Below, piece by piece: positions 1 to 13,200 of a stretch of DNA of 64,000 nucleotides. The position numbers and the translations under genes were made by a program. The notes beneath the pieces were generated by a model, which searched no databases, was not told the DNA's origin, and worked only from the letters and a program-made list of their open reading frames with translations. This stretch comes from Desmodesmus armatus (taxonomy: Eukaryota > Chlorophyta > Chlorophyceae > Sphaeropleales > Scenedesmaceae), in assembly GCA_007449985.2 (NCBI GenBank), contig VIIQ02000008.1:647001-711000 (forward strand), written 5' to 3'. Every line of letters starts with the position of its first letter. The first letter of the stretch is position 1.

Positions 1-705
1 GCTGTCGAGCCGTAAGCAAACAAAGTGACATGCGAACGGCCATTGGTTCTGCCCACAGTGCGCATATACCGACTGACTGTGTCGGGACAGGTGTCCTTCC
101 GTTCCTCGCTCTCACCTGCCAAGCTTCGCAGCGCATTGCGTCCACCAAAGTACCTAAACGCAAGTGTTCGACAAAACAGTGCAGATGAGCCAAACTGACG
201 AGGGCCAACAAACCTGCACCTTCACAGCAGCAGCTGCTTCCCTCCGTTCACACGCACACACCAGTCTGCATTGCGGGCAGGCATAAGATGCACGTACCTG
301 CTGATCAGCTGTAGCTCGTAGGCTCCTCCCATCTTGGCTTGGCCTTCAGCTTTGGAACAAGCCTTTCGAAATGAAAGCGAAACTGCTTTGGGATAGGTCG
401 CGTGCGCATGCTACGTCTCTTTCGATGCTTTGGAAACCATGTGAGTAAGGGTTATATATCTTTATGGCTTTATAACAAGCACATGCGCACATGCGCACAT
501 GTGCGCATGGGCCGGGATGAATCAGGTCCACCAGGAACGCAACTTACACCCATTGCACGATCAACATTCACTCTCAACTTGTTACAGCGATTTTGCTTCG
601 TCACGTGCGAACACGGGTGTATGTCTTTTCCAAAGCGGATCTGCAGTTGTCAGCAACTGCCCCACCGCTGCTTGCAGTCCCATCAGCTACGACTGAGCAC
701 CAGCA
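1..705. other. Non-coding 5' flank of the F-box/LRR gene
   Basis: No convincing exon is visible here. The stretch ends at the likely start codon of the F-box gene. An A+T-rich patch at about 451-475 (gttatatatctttatggc) could be a TATA-type promoter element for that gene. It is followed at 478-510 by a short alternating acatgcgc repeat. Reading frames in this stretch do not match any family I know and are probably chance. Confidence 0.5.
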
Positions 706-3700
706 ATGGCCCTGTGCAGCTTGCCCGGTCATGCTTTGAGCTGCATCATGGCAAAGCTGTCCTGGGCAGACTGCCGGCGCCTTGCTGCCACCTGCTGTTG
801 TCTGCAGCATCTGGCGCGTGACTCTGTGTCTGCTGTGCTTCTGTGCCAGCAGGTAGGCACTAGGGTCTCAACTTGGTTGTGTTGCCGCTTCATAATTGCT
901 CGGTGTTGACAGCCAGCAGCTACAGTGTGATGCTTTGCTGGCCTGTTGCAGAACCTGGAGGAGGACTGTGCAGATGAGCCTGGGGCCTTCCCCTTTCCCC
1001 GCGCGCAGCAGCTGCACTTGTATGAGGTGTACCTGGATGCAGACTGTGTGCTTGAGTTGACCTCCACAGCGCCCCAGCTGCTACAAGGCCTGAAAGGCCT
1101 TCAGGTGTGCTGAGCTGGCTGAAGCAGCTTTGCTTCTTGGTGCCCTGCCACCAGTCTTGATATTGGCTCGTGGCTGTTAGTGCTGGATGCTATGCCATGT
1201 GTTGCTATCACTCACAACAGTGCCTACATAGTGCATGACATGCTACCACTGAGGTGGCACTGCATAAGGGCAAAAAGCATGGGCAGGTGTGTGCAAAGTC
1301 CCTTTTCACCGACATTCACCGATGATTACTTTCAGTCTGGCTGGGTTTGTGGCGCTACTGCTGCTGCACAGGTCACCAACCCCGCCCGGCTGGATGCAGA
1401 GGCGCTGCTGCAGCTGATCAGCAGCTGCCCTGGCCTCACACAGCTGTGTGCCAGGGGCCCCTGGCAGTGCAGCAGCAGCAACACGCTGCAGAGCAGCCAG
1501 CACGTTATGCCGCAGCAGCTGCAGGCTTTAGTTCTGCAGCGCAACAGCAACCTGAGTCCGGATCAACTCCTGGCGCTGCTGTCTAGACCTACTGCAGCTT
1601 ACGGCAGCGCCGATAGCGGGCTGGGCTTGCAGCAGCCCAGCTGCATGTGTGAAGGGCCGTGCAGCAGCTGCAGCAGCAGCAGATCTCTGCACCTGCCAAG
1701 CTGGTGCAGGGCTCTTGCAGCCAGCAGCAGCAGCAGCAGCAGCGAGCTGTGTGAAGGTGCCATGGCAGCTCATCGCAGCTGCTTACCCTGGCCCACCTGG
1801 CCCCACCTCACAGCACTTGACCTCACAGCCTGCCCCAAGCTTGGTGCCAGCCTGGAGTTTCTGGCATTGTGCCCTTCACTACAATCCTTATGCCTGCACA
1901 GCTGCTTCAAGGTGACTGACACGGTCCTGCACGACTTTGCCAAAGCACTGCACCCTAATGGCAGCAGCATGGACAGCAGCAGCTGGCAGGGCGGCCACCA
2001 CACGCTTTCAGCGGCAGCTGGTGATGCCGCCAGTGGTGAGTATCAGCAGCAACATGCCGGCGCAGCAGCTGCTGCTGTGGCAGGCGCGCAGGCAGACGCA
2101 GGTGCGCATGAGGCTAACAGCAGCAGCAGTGATGTGCCGCCGCTGCAGCAGCTAGACCTGAGCTACACGCGCGTGCGGGATGGTGGTGTGCCGCACCTGG
2201 TGGCTGCGCTGCCGCGCCTGTCCTGGCTTGGCCTGAAGGGCTGCAATGTGGGTGATGATGGCCTGCAGCACCTGCTGCGCCTGCAGCACCTCACTGCCTT
2301 GCATATCAAGCACTGCCACAGGTGCGGACAGCCTCAGCTCACATGTACGTTCACGTACACCTGTAGCTGTGAAGGTTATGCCAGTCTATCTGCGTGTGTT
2401 GCTTGTACCACTTGCACTGGCAGGTGATATAGCCCTCATTCAGGAGAGACCGCCCTTCAGTTTAGTTGGGTGATGGCTTCAGAGGAAGCCGAGCGCGCCT
2501 GGGACTAGTCCTATTCCTGTTCTTTATAGAGCTTCAGGGTGGCATCACAGCATGTAAATTGTGTTCCCCCCATGGTGTGATCGGACAGTTGGTTTCAGAG
2601 CTGCTGCAGCTTCATCATGACTAGGGGCGAGCGGTGCTGTCAGATGCTGTGATGGCACCACACAGCACCCTTCCCAATGACTGTGGTGCCTTCAACCTGC
2701 TGAGCACATGCCTGAACAATGCCATACAACACTGTTGATGCGCCCGTGGTGGGGCTCTCGCAAAGTCTATGCCTGTGCACGTCGTGGCGCTGCAGGAGTT
2801 CCATGACAGCACTACAGTACCGCCCGCATGTGCTGTATGAATGCTGCTGTCGTGTTGGTGTGGCCGCAGGGTCACAGATGAGGGCATACAGGGCCTGTCT
2901 GTGCTGTCCCAGCTGCGCAGCCTGAGCTACGGCTACACATCCATGCCTGAGGCAGATGATGTGGTGGCATGCATGGCACGCCAGTTCCCTCGCCTCACAG
3001 GTGTGGTGTTGTGTGACAGAGCTGTACCGTTGCTCTTCCTTGCGGGCTATGCAAGCACATACCGTCGCCCAGTGGCTGTGACCTGTTGTGAACAGTATGG
3101 CACTGCACAGCGCCTGCTAGCAGGCTGTTGCAGAGCCCCGGCCCATTTGAAAGTAGCTCTCCCTAGTAGGGTTGTGGTGCTGCAGTGGGCAGTGACTGGG
3201 TGCTGATTGAGCTGTCACACCTGCCAACGCAGTGCTGGTCACCGCCATGGTGACAGCTATGATACCTGCATGCCTGTCACCAGGCCTGCACGCACTCTGC
3301 TCAAGGTGCACACTGTGCATGTCTGGCATGCATGTGATACTGACACCCTTGCCCGTTGGTGCAACGCTCTGTGTTGTGCGTGCAGCGTTGGACCTGCTTG
3401 CCTCTGAGCTCACCGACACAGGCATAGCCGCACTTGGCAAGCTGCCCCACCTGTGTGGCCTGAAGCTGTACCAGGCGGGTGTGACTGCTGAGGGCTTGGC
3501 CATGCTGGCGAGGCAACCGGCAGGATCTGGGCTGCACAGCCTGGTGTTGTATGGCACAGGAGGACTCAGGGAGCTGTCCTGCTTGGGTGAGTCATGAGGC
3601 ACACAGTAGCGGGGGCGGGGGCGGGGGTGCTTAGCCATGCACAATCTGTGTTGGCACAGCGAGTGGAATCAACTGTGGTACAGCATGATCATCCCCTGCA

Positions 3701-4295
3701 TGACATGCCCCGTACAGTCGGTCTCGGTATGCAAAAGCGACTCCCCATGTGTTTTGGCTGCAAACAGCATCATTGAACACCATGCATGCAGCAGGTAGCA
3801 CCTTGTTCAGCCCACCAGAGCGCAGCATGCACACCCACAGAAAAGCTTGGACACTCAACCAGCACCCAACACATCCACCCTGGTGCATCCACTCAACAGG
3901 TGGTACACTGTACCTGACCCCAAGTATGTTCTGCTGTGCTGCATGCAGGCTGCTTCCCTGTGTTGCAGCAGCTGCAGCTGGGCCGGTTGTGTGACCTGGC
4001 CCTCCCCATGGCCTCAGCCCTCAGGGACCTCACTCACATACACACCCTCACTGGCCTTACCCTTGAACGCATGGATGATATCGACACTGCCGTGCTGCAG
4101 CACATCTTGAAGGGCTGCAGTGAGCTGCAGCAGCTGCGTGCGCGGGGCTGTGACGGTGTGTGTCAGGAGGATATGGAGGAGTTGGCACAGGATGCTGCTG
4201 GTGTGTGTCAAAGCAGTGCCAGCGTGTGGTGGGCTGCGGGACCCTCCTGTGACACAGATGATGAAGAGGAAGGCTGGCAGCTGCTGCAGCCGTGA
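706..4295 (+). CDS. F-box/leucine-rich-repeat protein, six exons, 642 aa
   Basis: Exons by phase matching: 706-852, 952-1104, 1372-2321, 2870-3000, 3386-3586, 3949-4295. All junctions are GT-AG and the sum is 643 codons including the stop. The N-terminus has an F-box-like pattern (LPGHALSCIMAKLSWADCRR, then LAATCCCLQHLA), expected to bind Skp1 in an SCF ubiquitin ligase. From about residue 180 there are Cys-type leucine-rich repeats (LTALDLTACPKLG, LQSLCLHSCFKVTD, LQQLDLSYTRVRD, LSWLGLKGCNVGDDGL, RVTDEGIQGL, LTDTGIAALG), probably the substrate-binding solenoid. Two low-complexity Ser/Gln/Ala insertions (about residues 180-230 and 300-350) interrupt the repeats. The tail is acidic (DDEEEGW). 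The start at 706 is chosen because the F-box begins there and a stop lies just upstream in frame. The family is secure at the LRR level; the F-box is an inference from pattern. Confidence 0.75.
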
Positions 4296-5036
4296 GGGGG
4301 AGCCAGTGCAGGCTGCAGATTATGGTGGTGTCTGTGTTTGCTCGCTGCAGCAGTGTCGACAGGCCTTAGCCATGATCGTTGGTTGAGTGGAATTCTTGCT
4401 GTTATTTGTCGATGAGCCTGGTTACCACATTGTTCAGTCTGCTCTGAAGCAAACCCAGGAGGGCCCTCCCCCCCCCCCCCCTGACGGCACATCTGTCACA
4501 TAGAGACCATTTTTGCGAAGCCCTCAGCCTTGGTAGCTAAGCTTGGGTAGGATGGGCTGCCTCCTTGGAGGGGTTTGTCGTGGAGTACAAACAGTCCTGC
4601 ATCTGCCAGGCTGGATCAAGGACATCTCACCACCGTCACAACATCCATCCCCACTGCATGTTTTGCTCAATGAACTTGCAGGTTCATGTGAAAATGTGAA
4701 TCCACCTGTTTCGGTCAAACATTCATGAGTGTTAAAAGCCATCTTGACGTGTTTCGCCTTGAAAGCGCGCTGTAATATTCCTTGGGACCCCTTCTTCTCT
4801 GCTGGCCCGACCGGGCCAGGGGAAGGGGAAAGCTTCAGTCGTGCGCGAAGTCTAAGGTAAGCTGACCTGCTACCCGTGGAGACCACCGCACGTGCAAATC
4901 GACCAGCGCAAGGTCACATTCATCCCTGTTTCAGCAAATAACAGTGATGATGGTTCAATGTGACTTCCTTTCGCAGGTGTCGAGGCAGGCGGAACAAACC
5001 CTACACACAGCTTCTGCTGCTGCTGCCGGTGCTGGT
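4296..5036. other. 3' UTR of F-box gene, then promoter and 5' UTR of the next gene
   Basis: A TGTAA polyadenylation signal sits at 4771-4775, about 475 nt after the F-box/LRR stop. A C-tract of about 15 residues lies near 4468-4482. A good donor (aag/gtaagc at 4856) and acceptor (ttcgcag ending 4976) suggest an intron in the 5' UTR of the downstream gene. The frame is open from 4944 through the first in-frame ATGs. Confidence 0.5.
4771..4775 (+). terminator. TGTAA polyadenylation signal (F-box/LRR gene)
   Basis: This is the exact TGTAA pentamer used by chlorophyte nuclear genes. It is the first occurrence downstream of the stop at 4295 and lies before the 5' UTR of the next gene. Confidence 0.45.
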
Positions 5037-8000
5037 ATGCACCGGCAGCAGCCAGCAGCTCACAACAGCATGGGGGCAGACTCACAGCCTCCTTTGAAGC
5101 GGCTTCGGCCCCAGTGCAGCCCTGTGGTTGCAGCAGGGCCAGCAGGTGTGGGTGACCTTGCCAGCATGCCAGACCAGGGCCTGGCTGAGCTGCTGGTAGC
5201 TGCAGCTGACCATGCAGCCGATTGTGCCTACAGGCCTGGGGGTGGGGACCTCATCCTGCCCCCAGGTTTGCAGCAGCAGTCCGCAGGCCTAGGCGAGCTG
5301 ACCAGCTACAGCAGCATGCCCAGGGATCCTTGTCAGCTGCTGCCCACACTGCCCGCTACCTCGGGCAGCGGCTCCCAGCAGCACAGCAGGCTCACATTTC
5401 ACAACCACTTGGTTAAAGGCCCTGGCAGCAAGAGCTGGCTGCCTCGGTACGATGGCCACACCCGGCACAACATGCTGCTGCCCAGTGGCAGTGTGAGCCT
5501 TGTGGTCCCCGCTACTGTGCAGGTTGCCTACGATCATGACAGTGGGCCTAGGGGCTGGACGGTGAAGCGGCTGAGAGATGGCCTGGGTCTTGCTAAGACC
5601 CGGGTTACAGCTACCCTGACAGTGAGGAGAGTGCTGCCAGCAGCAGCAGCACCAGCAGCAGCAGCAGCAGCGACAGCAGCAGCAGCAGCAGCGACAGCAG
5701 CAGCAGCAGCAGCGACAGCAGCGACAGCAGCGACAGCTGCTGCAGGTGTGGGTGGCGAGGTCATATGCACTGTCAAGGTGGCGTTCCAGCGGATGATGGT
5801 GCTGCGCACACGCCCTCAGCAGCAGCAGCAGCAACAGGGTGGCTACTGGCGGGACTACACCAGAGATGGCTGTCACTGGCAGCTGGGCTGTGTTGCGCTC
5901 AACACCTTCACGGGTGATCAGGACCCAGCTGGACAGCCCCTGCCAACCATTCTGCTGGACCCACCAGCACGGTGAGTTGCGGCAAACCTGGCAGGGGCCG
6001 TACCTCCCAAATGCTTTTGTGGGGAACAGCAGGCCGCATGTCCGTGCATGTATGGCATGTCACACTGTTTCAGGTTAGCTGGCTAGAGAGTCTCCTGGGG
6101 CTACTCAGGTGGTGACTTGCAACACATCATCATTCAAGCATGAGAAACTTCATGCCGTGCACTGCAGTGCCTTGTTAACATTGGGGTTGGTAGTTGATTC
6201 GCACGTCTGCCAGTGCCACATTGGCTTTTGTAAGAGGTACTCTAAGCTGCATAACCTGCTGTCTTCCGTTGTGCATGCAGGCCTCCATCTCCTCTCCAGA
6301 GTGCACCTCTGGTCGCTGCTGCAGGATCTGCAACCATGGCAGGTTCAGCACCAGTACTGCCACCAGCACCAGCAGCGGCAACGGTACCAGCACCAGCACC
6401 ACCACTGCCAGCAGGTGCCGCCCAACCTCACATGGGCCGGGGGGTTCCTGCAGCTGCTGCTGTGCTGCCTGCAGCAGGGTTGCTGCCACCAGGCTCAGGG
6501 CCGGCAGCCACAGTCACAGTCACAGCACCAGCAGCCACAGCTGCAGACACAGACTCGTGCAACCTGTGGCACAGCTGTGGGGATGAGGTGTCTGTGTCTG
6601 CTGTGCCGTCAGTGGGGCTGGCTCCAACAGCAGCACTGCCATGCAGTGGTGTGTCTGCTGCTGCTGGTCTGCACTTGGTGCAGGAACCCCAGAGGCACGA
6701 GCAGGGGACAGGTGGCATGTGTGCGCTCACGTGCAACTGGGACCCTGACATGCTGCTGACAGACCCCTCAGAGGACTGCCTTGCAGCAGCAGGCACCACT
6801 GGGATTGATCAGGCAGCACTGCCAGCTGAGGAGGCTGCAGCGCAGTATGCAGCAGCAGCGGCGGCAGCACTGGCAGCAGCAGCAGCGGCAGCAGCAGCAC
6901 CGGCAGACACCACCTGCAAGACGGCGGCTGGGGTGCCGGTTGCCCTTGGTGCAGGGGATATGAGTGCAGGGGGCAGCTTTGGTCCTACAGCAGCTGCAGG
7001 AGGTCTTGTCACCGCTGCTGGAATCTCTGTGCGTCCTGCTGGCAAGCCTGCAGCTGCAAGCAGTGCTGCTGCGGCTGCGGCTGAGAGCAGCAGCGACATG
7101 CAGCAGGAGCAGAGTGGCAGAACTGCTGATGCATGGGCCATTGCGGCAGCTGACCGGATCAGCAGGACCAGCAGCACAATCAGCACCACCAGCAGCCATT
7201 GCGGGTTCACTCCATGGCGTGGCTCGCTTGCTCTGCAGCTGTTGGTCCAGCGTCAGGCAGTTGCAGCAACCTATGCGCCTTTTGTGCCAGTCGGCCCGCC
7301 GCTTGGCAGCAAGAGCAGCAGCAGGTTGTGGCAGCAGCGGGAGCCTGGACGGCTGTCTGCAGCCAAAGGTCCCTGTGCAAGGCAGGTGCTGCAACCGCAG
7401 GTCCTGCCTGTGCCTGTGCCACAGCCTGTGGAGGTTGAGGTACCTGGCTGGCAGCTGAGTGGCGCAGCCAGCTTACCTGCACCTGCACTTGAGCTGTCAG
7501 CACTGCATCCCCCATTACCACCAGCACCAGCAGCAGCCGCTGCCGCCAAGGCTCTGGTAGATGCAGCTGCCTGTGGCGTGTTGCTGCAGTGCTTGGCACT
7601 CCGTTGGCTGCTGCTGCACTGGACAGCAGTGAGCTGGCTGCAGCTATCCCTGCAGCAGCTGCTGATGCAGCACTTGGAGCTGCTCCTTGTGATGGCAGCA
7701 GGTAAGCCTACCAGCACTTCCCAGGCTTGCTGTTTGTGCTCACTCCTGACTGCCAGTGTAACATGTACCGCTAACAGCAGGCTTGAGACCTTTGCATGCA
7801 CAGGAGGGTCCGAGTCTGTCTTGCTGATTGAGGCGACCCAGCCAGATCCATCGTTGCAGCAATTGCCAATCCGTTCTGGTGCTGTTGCGGTTGCTGACAC
7901 AGGCACAGCAGGCGCTGCCGGTTGTGGCACAACCATCAGCAGCAGTGCTGGCGTTGGCGCCGCAGGGGCTGCCAGCAGCGCTTCAGGTGGGTCGCTCAGC

Positions 8001-8527
8001 ACAGCTATGGGGAGCAGGCAGGCACATAGAGTCAACCTCAGGCAGTGATTCACTCACAGGATTGTGTCTCCCAAAGACCGCAAGTGATCAGGCTTTCATA
8101 TCTCATTGCCCACAGATTTGGCAACAGGTGGTCCCACCGTGTGACGGTAGCATGTAAATGGGTAGGCTGCTTGGCCAGCACTCTGCTCTCGTGCAGACTG
8201 ATGAGACCTACTTGGAGAGCAGGGGATGACCTGCAATGGCGCCATGCTGCATTGCCTTGCATACTGCTCGTGACTGTACACAGTCTCACTGCAGCGGTGT
8301 AACTCACATCTCACTGCCACATCTGCTGCACTGCAGGTTTGCGAGCAAGGACAGCCAGCTTTGAGGTTGAGTCATCCTGTGTCGTTGAGAGCTCCCTTGG
8401 TTGCGCAGCAGCAGCAGCAGCAGGCTGCTTGCTGCAGCGTGGCCAGCACAGTGCCTGTTCCCTTGCGGCGCTGTCACCACCCTTCCCTGTCTCCGGCCCT
8501 CGGGGACACCTAAGCGCCCTGGCGTAA
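5037..8527 (+). CDS. Ala/Gln/Pro-rich protein of unknown function, four exons, about 909 aa
   Basis: Exons: 5037-5971, 6281-7701, 7804-7986, 8337-8527. Phases match at all three junctions. The first ATGs in the likely first coding exon are at 5037 and 5070 (MGADSQPPLKRLRPQ, with a small nuclear-localisation-like PPLKRLR). Residues about 120-310 form the only region of normal complexity (LTFHNHLVKGPGSKSW, then strand-like stretches VSLVVPATVQVAYDHD and VICTVKVAFQRMMV). It is split by a 45-residue Ala/Thr run encoded by CAG/GCGACAG repeats. The rest is Ala-, Gln- and Ser-rich. I do not recognise the family. Intron 3 (7702-7803) is 102 nt with no stop, so a retained form would still be in frame. 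A nuclear regulatory role would fit the composition and basic patch, but that is a guess. Confidence 0.55.
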
Positions 8528-10284
8528 ACCCTTGCTAGTTGCTGGCACCAGCAGTGTATCACCCAGCACCATGCCTCTCAGCTCCTGGCAGCAGCGCAAA
8601 GGGGGCTGCAGGCACAGTCTGCATGTGACCTGGCTGCACACCTCACTGGGCAATCCATGTGGAGTGCTTCAGGGTTCGAGGTTGCCTGTGGGCTGTGTGC
8701 TGTACCCCTGGCGAGTTGCTGTAGCGGGGACCGTGTAAGCTTGATTAACAAGCTGTCAATGCTGAGCATTTTCAGCATTGAAAGGCTGAGAGTGTGGTGC
8801 TGTCTTGTTCATGGGGTCCAGTTGGGTGGGGTCAACTACCATGGTTTCTGGCCAAAACCAACTCCAACATCAACAACTCGGCTTCGGTGGGCAGCTCAGT
8901 GCTTGGCTGGGCCCCTGAGCAAGTTTGGTGGTTGTTGGTTGTTGCACTAGCAGTGTGGTTGCCTGGGTTGTTTTTGGCGGCTTATGCCGCGAGATCTGGT
9001 GGTTGCAGTGCTGCTTGTGGAGGGCAGCGCAGTGCTGCTGGTCGCAGACCCTTCTGCAGCCGGTGCGCTTGCTGGTTTTGGCCCTGGTTTCGACCCAGCC
9101 GGGCTGAAGCAGCGGTGTACGTGGTTGGAGTGGGTGATGCACAAAGGAGTTCTCTGAGTCCCGAGTTGATGTTTATGTGTGGATGCACGCGCAGCTGTGC
9201 ATGCAGGTTGTGCCAGCGCATAGTGCGTGTTTGGTTCGTAGGCTGCAGCTGCTTTGTTTTTGCATGCCATGCAGTGATTGGCCCTGGTGTGATTGCGCCC
9301 TCTGCACCTGCGTGCTGGCAGGCTGAATAAGAGACACTGGCGTGTTTGTACCCTTTGCAAAACAGGCTGGCTGCAGCCTGTCTACCTGCTTGCGGTCTCC
9401 AGTGCTGCAGTGTTGTGGGTTGAGTATGCAGGGGCACTCCCAGGAGAATAATATATGCAGCAATGTGCATGTGGTGGTCCTTGACAGCTTATGACAGCAG
9501 CCATTGTGGGCCTGACCTGCTTGGGGACATCTGCTGCTGTGGTCCAGTCTGGCTCTGTCCTGTGCTGTGCTGGATGCACACTGCACATCATCAGGTGCTG
9601 GTGTGCCTGCCGTGGACTGCTTGCATGTACTGTTTGCGCTACGCAATGTAACAGAAATGAGTTGTTTTGGCCAGGCTGGCTCTGTGTGCCTGACATCACC
9701 TGCCAGCGTCAAGGCTGGGCACCCTTGCTTGGGCTCCCGCAGCCTCCTTTCGTCACTGCTTTGCAAAATTCTAAGCCAAACAAACTGCTGTCACGCAGAG
9801 CCACTACGACACACTAGGGGTGAAGGCTTTCACATCACTGCTGCTGTCCAGCTGTGTGTTGTTGCTCCTTACAGTGCTCCTGCAACAGCTGGGCTTGCGA
9901 GGAGACTGTTTTTGTCCATTGTCAAGCTGAAGGTGGAGAGCAAACAATAATTCTTCCATGGGTGAGTTTGGTTCTGAAAATAACAAGTATGCAGGTGTGA
10001 GCAACGGCCGCTGGCATTCCAGTGCGTACATGTGATTTTGCGTTTTATCTGTTCACGTTCACTCCGTTCTTTGTCCGTGGGGGCCCAGGCGACGCCATCA
10101 GTACTGCTGTCTGGAGATACACACCTTTCTTTCAATTTCGCATGCCTCAGCTGAAAATTCACTCTCAAATCCCGTTACGTTTGCACAACGCACGTTTCTG
10201 CTAAACGCTGGCAGCCGGGGAACCTGCCTAGCATTGAGAGGCAGCTCGGAGGGCTTTCTGGCGCAGGGGCCAGCCATCGGCAGA
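8528..10284. other. Long intergenic stretch: 3' UTR and upstream region of the modular surface protein gene
   Basis: A TGTAA signal at 8734-8738 lies 207 nt after the previous stop. The remaining ~1.5 kb has no exon that I can link to a family. The longest open frames (for example 8794-9330) are Trp/Cys-rich and unlike a protein. A+T-rich patches at about 9448-9460 (aataatatatg) and 10020-10060 could be core promoter elements of the gene starting at 10285. Confidence 0.45.
8734..8738 (+). terminator. TGTAA polyadenylation signal (Ala/Gln-rich gene)
   Basis: First TGTAA after the stop at 8527, at a spacing typical of chlorophyte 3' UTRs. Confidence 0.5.
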
Positions 10285-13200
10285 ATGCCCAGGTGGCAAA
10301 GCCCACACCTGTTGCTTTTGTTTGTGACCTTGTTAGGTGGGTGCTGCATGCTCTCAACGTGCATGGCATTGTGACCAGCTTGCAGACAGCAACAGTGGCG
10401 GGTGTCCCATTTTGTCGTATTACCAGGCGTAGACGTTCAGTCATCTTGCGAAATACTATGAATGCATACCAAAGCGCCTATACGAGCCTTGTAACTGACC
10501 AGATTCAGTGCGTGGGTGGGCACAGCAGCAGCAACAGCAGCAGCAGCAGTGACAGCGGCCACCATGCAAAATGCCACTGTAAACACGACTGCTCACGTCT
10601 TTCTTTCCATGCTGCAGGAGCAGCCAGTTTACTCAGACCAGCTGCAGCGTTGCCAGGGCTGCCAGTCATCATATGGGACCCTATCAGGCAGGTTTGGGTG
10701 GATGCCAAAACCAGGGGTGTGGTGACGGTGTCTTCAAACACTGTCACCCAGCCCACTACCGTCGCAGCTGCGCCCAGCTTTACACAGATGGGCCGCACGC
10801 GGCCACAGCGGGCCTCAGCAAAGGAGTTCTTCCCCCTTGTCATCCCAGACATGGACTGGTGGAAGACGTGTGACAGGAACAACAGCGACCTGCTCACAAC
10901 CATGACCACAAAGTGTGACGTGTTCAAAGACCTGGTGAACTGCCAGCAGCTGGCGTCTATGGGGTACCTGCCATCCGGCATTCAGTCGTTTGTGCCCCAC
11001 AGCATGCACGGCGGCTTCACAATCCCCAACGGCTGCAGCACAGGCAACCTGGGCATAGAGTATGACGGCCTGAAGATGGTGTTCAACAGCCCCCAAGTGC
11101 CCATCATGGCCGTTATTGCCAAGGACGTCATCTCAAAGGTCTTCTACTTTGGCTCTGGAGTCACGCAGGTGAGAAGGGGTGTGACAGCTCAACTGCACAA
11201 AGTTGCACAGGCGTAGGTATCTGTGCTGCGTTCTTGTGTGCTTTTGCCCCTGTTGCGCCACGCATCCGAGGTCTGCAAGCAAACCGACACTCTTGTGCAT
11301 GCACACTAGCCTAAGCTTGAGGCGTGCTGTTTGTGCAAATGGCGGGGTTTTGTCCCCGGGTACTGCACTGTTACGTACTACTAACGAGTGACTTTACCTG
11401 CTGGGGTCCTCAAGTCAATCACAGTGACAAAAGCTGCATGCGTTGCTGTTGCTGCTGCTGCTGCTGCTGTCGCTCCTGTGTTCAGGGCAAGCTGTTGAAG
11501 CTGATGGCCAAGAAGGTTGAGTTCTGCTATGCTCCCCCCAGCATCAGCCCGCTGTACGTCAGCAAGACAGCAGCCTACAGCACAGGCATGCAGCCAGGGT
11601 CAGCCTCCTGGAACTTCTTCAAGACAGCACAGCTGGCAGCTCCCTTCACTAACAACATTGCATCACTCTTCAGGGGAGACACAGCGGTGAGTGGCCAACA
11701 GCACAGCAGGCAGGAGGGGTCAGCAACTGAGGGTTGGACGGGGGGTGGAGAGGGGGCTGTCTCTGCATCGTTGAGTAAACACAATACAACAATGTGCAGC
11801 TGGTACTTTTTGAAAGGATGTCACCTGGTGAAAGACTATATTATACATCCATCATGATGAAGCTGGAGACTCTGCAATGATAGGATCCTTGCACAAAATC
11901 TCAGCGGACCCATACTGCCTGACCAAACAGCTCAAAGTGCCCTCACTCACAGCCTTGGAGGCTGACACTGCCCTATTGTGTTGGCTGGCTGTCTGGTCAT
12001 GTGCATGCAGGATGTGACTTGGTCACTGCAGGTGCAGAAGACGGGCACAGACACTGTGTACCAGGGTGCAGTGACAGGCCAGATCACAATCACCAACCCA
12101 CAGGCCACCCCAGTGACTGTGTATGGCATCAACAGCTATGTGCAGGGAGGACCTTCATCCACAGTGTCCTGTGGCACTCAGCTGCCTTTCCAGGTGTGTC
12201 ACCTTTACACAATGCCTGAGGGTTGCAACTAGAGGGGGCCACGAGGCGGGGCTGATCAAAACGCCACAGCAGCTGGCAGAAACATGTACTCAGCAGCCGA
12301 CCTCAGTCACACACATGTGACGGCCTGTACTGCACCAGTACATCGATGCTCTAAGCATGCTTTGAGCCCTGCCTGATCTTACCTGTGTCCAATATGTAAC
12401 TTTGCAAACCTGTGTATGCCTGCTCGTGTGCTGTGCTGTGCTGTGTTGTGCCTCCTGCAGATCCCTCCCTGCAGCAGCAGTGTGTGCAACTACGTTGGCT
12501 ACTGGCCCCTAGCCCCTGCATCCGGCTCCTACACCAACCTCGCAGACGTGTCTTACACAGTCGGTGACAGCGGCGCAGTGGGCAACCAGGTCGGCACAGC
12601 TGCCTTCCAGGTCGGCACCATCAGCCCTGCCGTTGGTGTGCTCAACACACCCAACGGCCTGCAGGTTCCAGCTGGCCAGGCCCTGGTGCAGGACGCTATG
12701 GCACCCCAGCAGTACTTCTTCTCCAGCTCAGCACAGCAGACGTACACCACCCAGCTGACCTGCCCAGATACTGCCATCGTGACCAACCAGGCCACCATGA
12801 CAGCAGCCACTGGGCAGACCATCACCCAGACAGCCACTGTGCAGAAGCTCTGTTACGACCTGCAGGTTAGGGTTGCTCAGGCGGCCTCTCCATTTGTGGG
12901 CAAGTGGACCTGGGATGTGACTAAGGAGGCCAGCATGCAGAGCCTGTTGTTGAAGCCCTCGGCTACAGCGTGGGATAAGTATGTGAAGCAGCAGATGGAC
13001 TTGGCTATCGCGTCAGGGCAGGACCCCCAGGCGGCGATGGAGCTTATTACTGGCGGCGTGAATGCCACGGCCCTGTCGGCCAGCACCATGGACGGCTCTA
13101 TGACTGGGGAGATCACCTACAAGGTAAGCGGGGGAGGGGGGGTCACTGCAATATGGGGATAGGGGTCCCCACTGCAGCGGTGCTTGCAAATGACGAGAGT

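Noticed and set aside
5289..5876. Minus-strand frame with a poly-Cys run (CRCCRCC)
   Set aside because: It is the reverse reading of the GCAGCGACAG repeat that encodes Ala/Thr on the + strand; not a real metal-binding protein.
7271..8053. 260-codon minus-strand open frame over the Ala/Gln-rich gene
   Set aside because: It is a by-product of CAG/GCA repeats, which stay open in several frames; no domain or splice support.
8794..9330. 178-codon + strand frame with hydrophobic segment
   Set aside because: Its Trp/Cys content is abnormal, there is no phase-compatible exon on either side, and it lies after a polyadenylation signal.
10293..10617. Continuous open frame upstream of exon 2 of the modular protein
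   Set aside because: It would give no signal peptide and a Ser/Asn repeat. Splicing from the ATG at 10285 in the other frame gives a perfect signal peptide and matching phase.
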